Shown here piece by piece: positions 61,866-64,000 of a DNA stretch of 64,000 bases. Location: the NCBI RefSeq assembly GCF_013030985.1, contig NZ_WPYP01000010.1:62001-126000 (forward strand), given 5' to 3'. The position numbers and the translations under genes were made by a program. Each line of letters starts with the position of its first letter. Position 1 is the first letter of the stretch. This DNA is from Ruegeria arenilitoris (lineage in GTDB: Bacteria > Pseudomonadota > Alphaproteobacteria > Rhodobacterales > Rhodobacteraceae). Below the pieces are notes generated by a model, which made no database searches, had not been told where the DNA came from, and saw only the letters and a list, made by a program, of their open reading frames with translations.

Positions 61866-64000
61866 CTAGTCTACCCGGCGCCGGAATTCGGACTCGAATA
61901 CACCGAAGGAATAGACATTCGCGACGTATTTGACCGCATCCGTCGATTTTTCCCGGTCGATATAGACGTTGCTACACTCTTCGCGGCCGACATGGACTGC
62001 CTCCGAGCGATGGCAGTACTGACTGTCCCGGATCGCCCAACGCGACGTGATTGGTTGGCCATCCATCCAGCCGAAATGCATAACGGTCACACCCTCGGAC
62101 GGATGATCTTGCCGGTAGGGCATACCGAAGGGGCCGGTGTCGATGATTTCCTCGTATTCATCCGAGAAGAGCGCGACCAATTCGTCTTGCTCCAATCTGT
62201 CGGCTTCCCGCCCCTTCTCGAAATCGAATGGCGAGGCTGGCATTCCGACAGCGGAGAGCGCTTCGGCCCACGCTGCGTAGAGAGCCGGATCCGAGTACCG
62301 TCCGAAGTAACCCTTTTGCCAAAGGAGGTTGTTCCAGACTGTTTCCTTCAGAAACAGGTCCATGAACCGTTTCCCGATCTCTATTTCCCCGTTTTGGGCA
62401 TGGGCCGCCGCCGCAAATATGTACTGATCGATCCGGTCGCTTTCTTCGGACGGGACCCGGCTCAGGAGCGCAAGCGCCCGGTCGACCTCGCCCAGGAGAA
62501 GGCGATGAAAGGCAAGCTCTCGCAATTCCGATGCATTGAGCCGGGGCGAAAGGTCTTCGTAGGCCGTGAATTCGGTGCGCGCTTCGTCATAGAGCCGGGC
62601 CGCCAGAAGCGCCTGGCCCAACACGTACCGCAGCCGGGGTTCATCAGGTTGCAGGAAGACGGCACCGCGGGCCTCGGTCAGGGCAGCGTTCCATTGTCGT
62701 TTCTCGATTTTGATGCCGATCTGAACCCCGAGGGCGTCCGGATGGGTATCGTCGACTTCGAGGATGTGGCGGACTGTTCGTTCCGCTTCCTCGAGCGCGT
62801 CGAGCGTATATCGGATGGTGTTGTAGCTACGGCTCCAGATGATGAAGTTTACGGTGGCGTAGCCTGCATGCGCAGCCAGAAAATCGGGATCCCGCTCGAT
62901 CGCGCGTTCGTAGAGAGGCAGAGATTGTTCCAGTTCGAAGAAATTCCCGCTGGCCAGGAATCTTTCCGCTTCGGCAAAGGCCAGGAACGCTTCGATATCG
63001 GTTGTGGCCGGAGCCTGTAACACGGAGCGTTCCGGTGCCGACAAGGGACCCACGAGTTCGGCCGCGGCCTTTTGTTTGAGTCCGGCCAATAAATCGAAGA
63101 AGTCCGCAGGTGCCCCGCTAGCGCTTTCCTCCCAGATTACCGCGCCAGCATCGCCAAAATCCCTGAGCCTTACGGCAAGTTCAATCCGGTCGCCCTCGCG
63201 GGCCGCCATTCCGTCAAGCACGTACCGTATACCGGTCTCCAGGCCGATATCACCGGGTTCAAGTGCGATTCCGTTGTATCCGAGGGAGATGGAGTGCGGG
63301 ACGGTTTGCAAACCCTCAACCCGTGACAGCGAGGCGATGAAATCCTCGGTCGCGGCGTCGGCAAGCGACCGGTCCCCGGCCGTGGCAGCGGCGAATGGAA
63401 GGATCAGCAGGCGGTCGCCCCTCGGCTGGGGTGGTGCCAACCAGATCCAAGCGAGATATCCAGCAGCAATAAGCACCAAGGCGAGCGCCACCGCACCGAA
63501 GCGCAGGGTCGGCTTGGGCGTACGGCGGGCCGAGACGACGGTACCGGCATATTCGGGGTTCGGAAGCACCGCAAAGGCTGTGATTGGATCCTGGATGTTC
63601 TTGACCTGTTGCGGGCCAAGATCCACGAAGCCGAGGTCGAGCTTACCGTGGACGTTCAGAAAGACCGGTTCGGATACGCAGATTCCTCCGGGGTCGGCGC
63701 AACCTTCCAAGCGGGACGCGATATTCACCCCGTCACCGAAGATGTCGTCGCCATCATGCACGATCTCGCCGAGATTGATACCGATACGGTAAGCGATGCG
63801 ACGGTCTTCGGGAATATCCACTTCGAGGTTGGCCATCTCGCGCTGTACCGCGACAGCCCATTCGACGGCGCTGACCACGCTTGAGAACTCAAGCAGCGCG
63901 CCGTCGCCCGTCGTCTTGACAATTCGTCCCCCGAAACCCCGCACCGCGGGGTCGATCAGATCGGTCCGGATCGCCTTTTGGCGCGCCAGGGTGCCAGCCT
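61866..64000 (-). CDS. Class III adenylate cyclase with TPR-like C-terminal region (start beyond the window)
   Basis: The frame is open to the right edge; 711 codons are visible, and by family comparison only about 30 N-terminal residues are missing. The cyclase domain has GGRIVKTTGDGALLEF with the metal/substrate segment, then FGDGVNIASRLEG, where the Arg is a transition-state residue. A membrane helix (~residues 165-185 of the visible part, VALALVLIAAGYLAWIWL) follows, then a TolB-like segment (LLILPFA) and a helical TPR-like region to the C-terminus. It would make cAMP from ATP, with the periplasmic repeats sensing an unknown signal. The ATG/GTG at 63944 is inside the domain and is not the start. 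Confidence 0.88.
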   Translation of the reverse strand, partial: AGTLARQKAIRTDLIDPAVRGFGGRIVKTTGDGALLEFSSVVSAVEWAVAVQREMANLEVDIPEDRRIAYRIGINLGEIVHDGDDIFGDGVNIASRLEGCADPGGICVSEPVFLNVHGKLDLGFVDLGPQQVKNIQDPITAFAVLPNPEYAGTVVSARRTPKPTLRFGAVALALVLIAAGYLAWIWLAPPQPRGDRLLILPFAAATAGDRSLADAATEDFIASLSRVEGLQTVPHSISLGYNGIALEPGDIGLETGIRYVLDGMAAREGDRIELAVRLRDFGDAGAVIWEESASGAPADFFDLLAGLKQKAAAELVGPLSAPERSVLQAPATTDIEAFLAFAEAERFLASGNFFELEQSLPLYERAIERDPDFLAAHAGYATVNFIIWSRSYNTIRYTLDALEEAERTVRHILEVDDTHPDALGVQIGIKIEKRQWNAALTEARGAVFLQPDEPRLRYVLGQALLAARLYDEARTEFTAYEDLSPRLNASELRELAFHRLLLGEVDRALALLSRVPSEESDRIDQYIFAAAAHAQNGEIEIGKRFMDLFLKETVWNNLLWQKGYFGRYSDPALYAAWAEALSAVGMPASPFDFEKGREADRLEQDELVALFSDEYEEIIDTGPFGMPYRQDHPSEGVTVMHFGWMDGQPITSRWAIRDSQYCHRSEAVHVGREECSNVYIDREKSTDAVKYVANVYSFGVFESEFRRRVD

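Overview
The window is chromosomal DNA of high GC content from an alphaproteobacterium, most probably a marine Rhodobacteraceae (Roseobacter-type) species. This is inferred from the protein sequences and gene content: DUF2793 and DUF1612/HTH_13 proteins, cyo quinol oxidase, an OppDF fusion, a CLD-type type I secretion ABC exporter, MttB-like methyltransferase and many ATGA-type gene overlaps. No tRNA, rRNA, CRISPR array or intact insertion sequence was seen. Two genes run off the ends: a SWIM-type protein on the left and a class III adenylate cyclase on the right.

Region 1 (0.8-17.5 kb) is a type I secretion and surface-protein island and the most unusual part. A PrtD/PrtE-type ABC exporter and membrane-fusion pair comes first. 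Next, divergently transcribed, are a 679-residue beta-propeller/RTX protein with a C-terminal dockerin-like domain and a ~1296-residue Ig-repeat adhesin with a cohesin-like domain before its C-terminal RTX/export region. A SapC-family protein, a TolC-family lipoprotein, a LapB-like exporter and a LapC-like adaptor follow in one operon. An MsbA-like ABC exporter is convergent to them. The cohesin-like and dockerin-like domains in neighbouring secreted proteins suggest a non-cellulosomal surface complex: the adhesin stays on the cell and captures the propeller protein.

Region 2 (17.7-31.3 kb) has a hybrid histidine kinase/OmpR-type regulator pair, a formylglycine-type sulfatase/phosphonate monoester hydrolase, an Mla-type lipid transport operon (STAS-MlaE, MlaF, MlaD, PqiC-like lipoprotein), an ECF sigma factor overlapping a membrane VWA protein, an FMN-binding glutamate-synthase-like protein and tandem crcB fluoride channels.

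Region 3 (31.3-45.1 kb) holds an EmrAB-type drug exporter behind a cyoABCD quinol oxidase operon, a MltB-type lytic transglycosylase and an oppA-oppB-oppC-oppDF peptide transporter operon with a strong hairpin after oppA.

Region 4 (45.3-54.1 kb) has galU, a DUF2793 protein and fcl/gmd (GDP-fucose synthesis), a PhyH-type dioxygenase with a divergent LysR regulator, a DUF1612/HTH_13 protein and an ECF sigma/anti-sigma pair.

Region 5 (54.1-64 kb) is accessory DNA. It starts with a scar: a gene start with an excellent ribosome-binding site that is cut off after 45 codons, an IS6-family transposase fragment and a WGR-domain ORF with an abnormal tail. hlyU follows. Then comes a catabolic-looking block of ThDP enzyme, acyl-CoA-dehydrogenase-like protein, divergent LysR regulator with a perfect 14-bp palindrome between them, and an MttB-like methyltransferase. 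The block is flanked by an imperfect 27-bp direct repeat. An adenylate cyclase with TPR-like C-terminal region closes the window.
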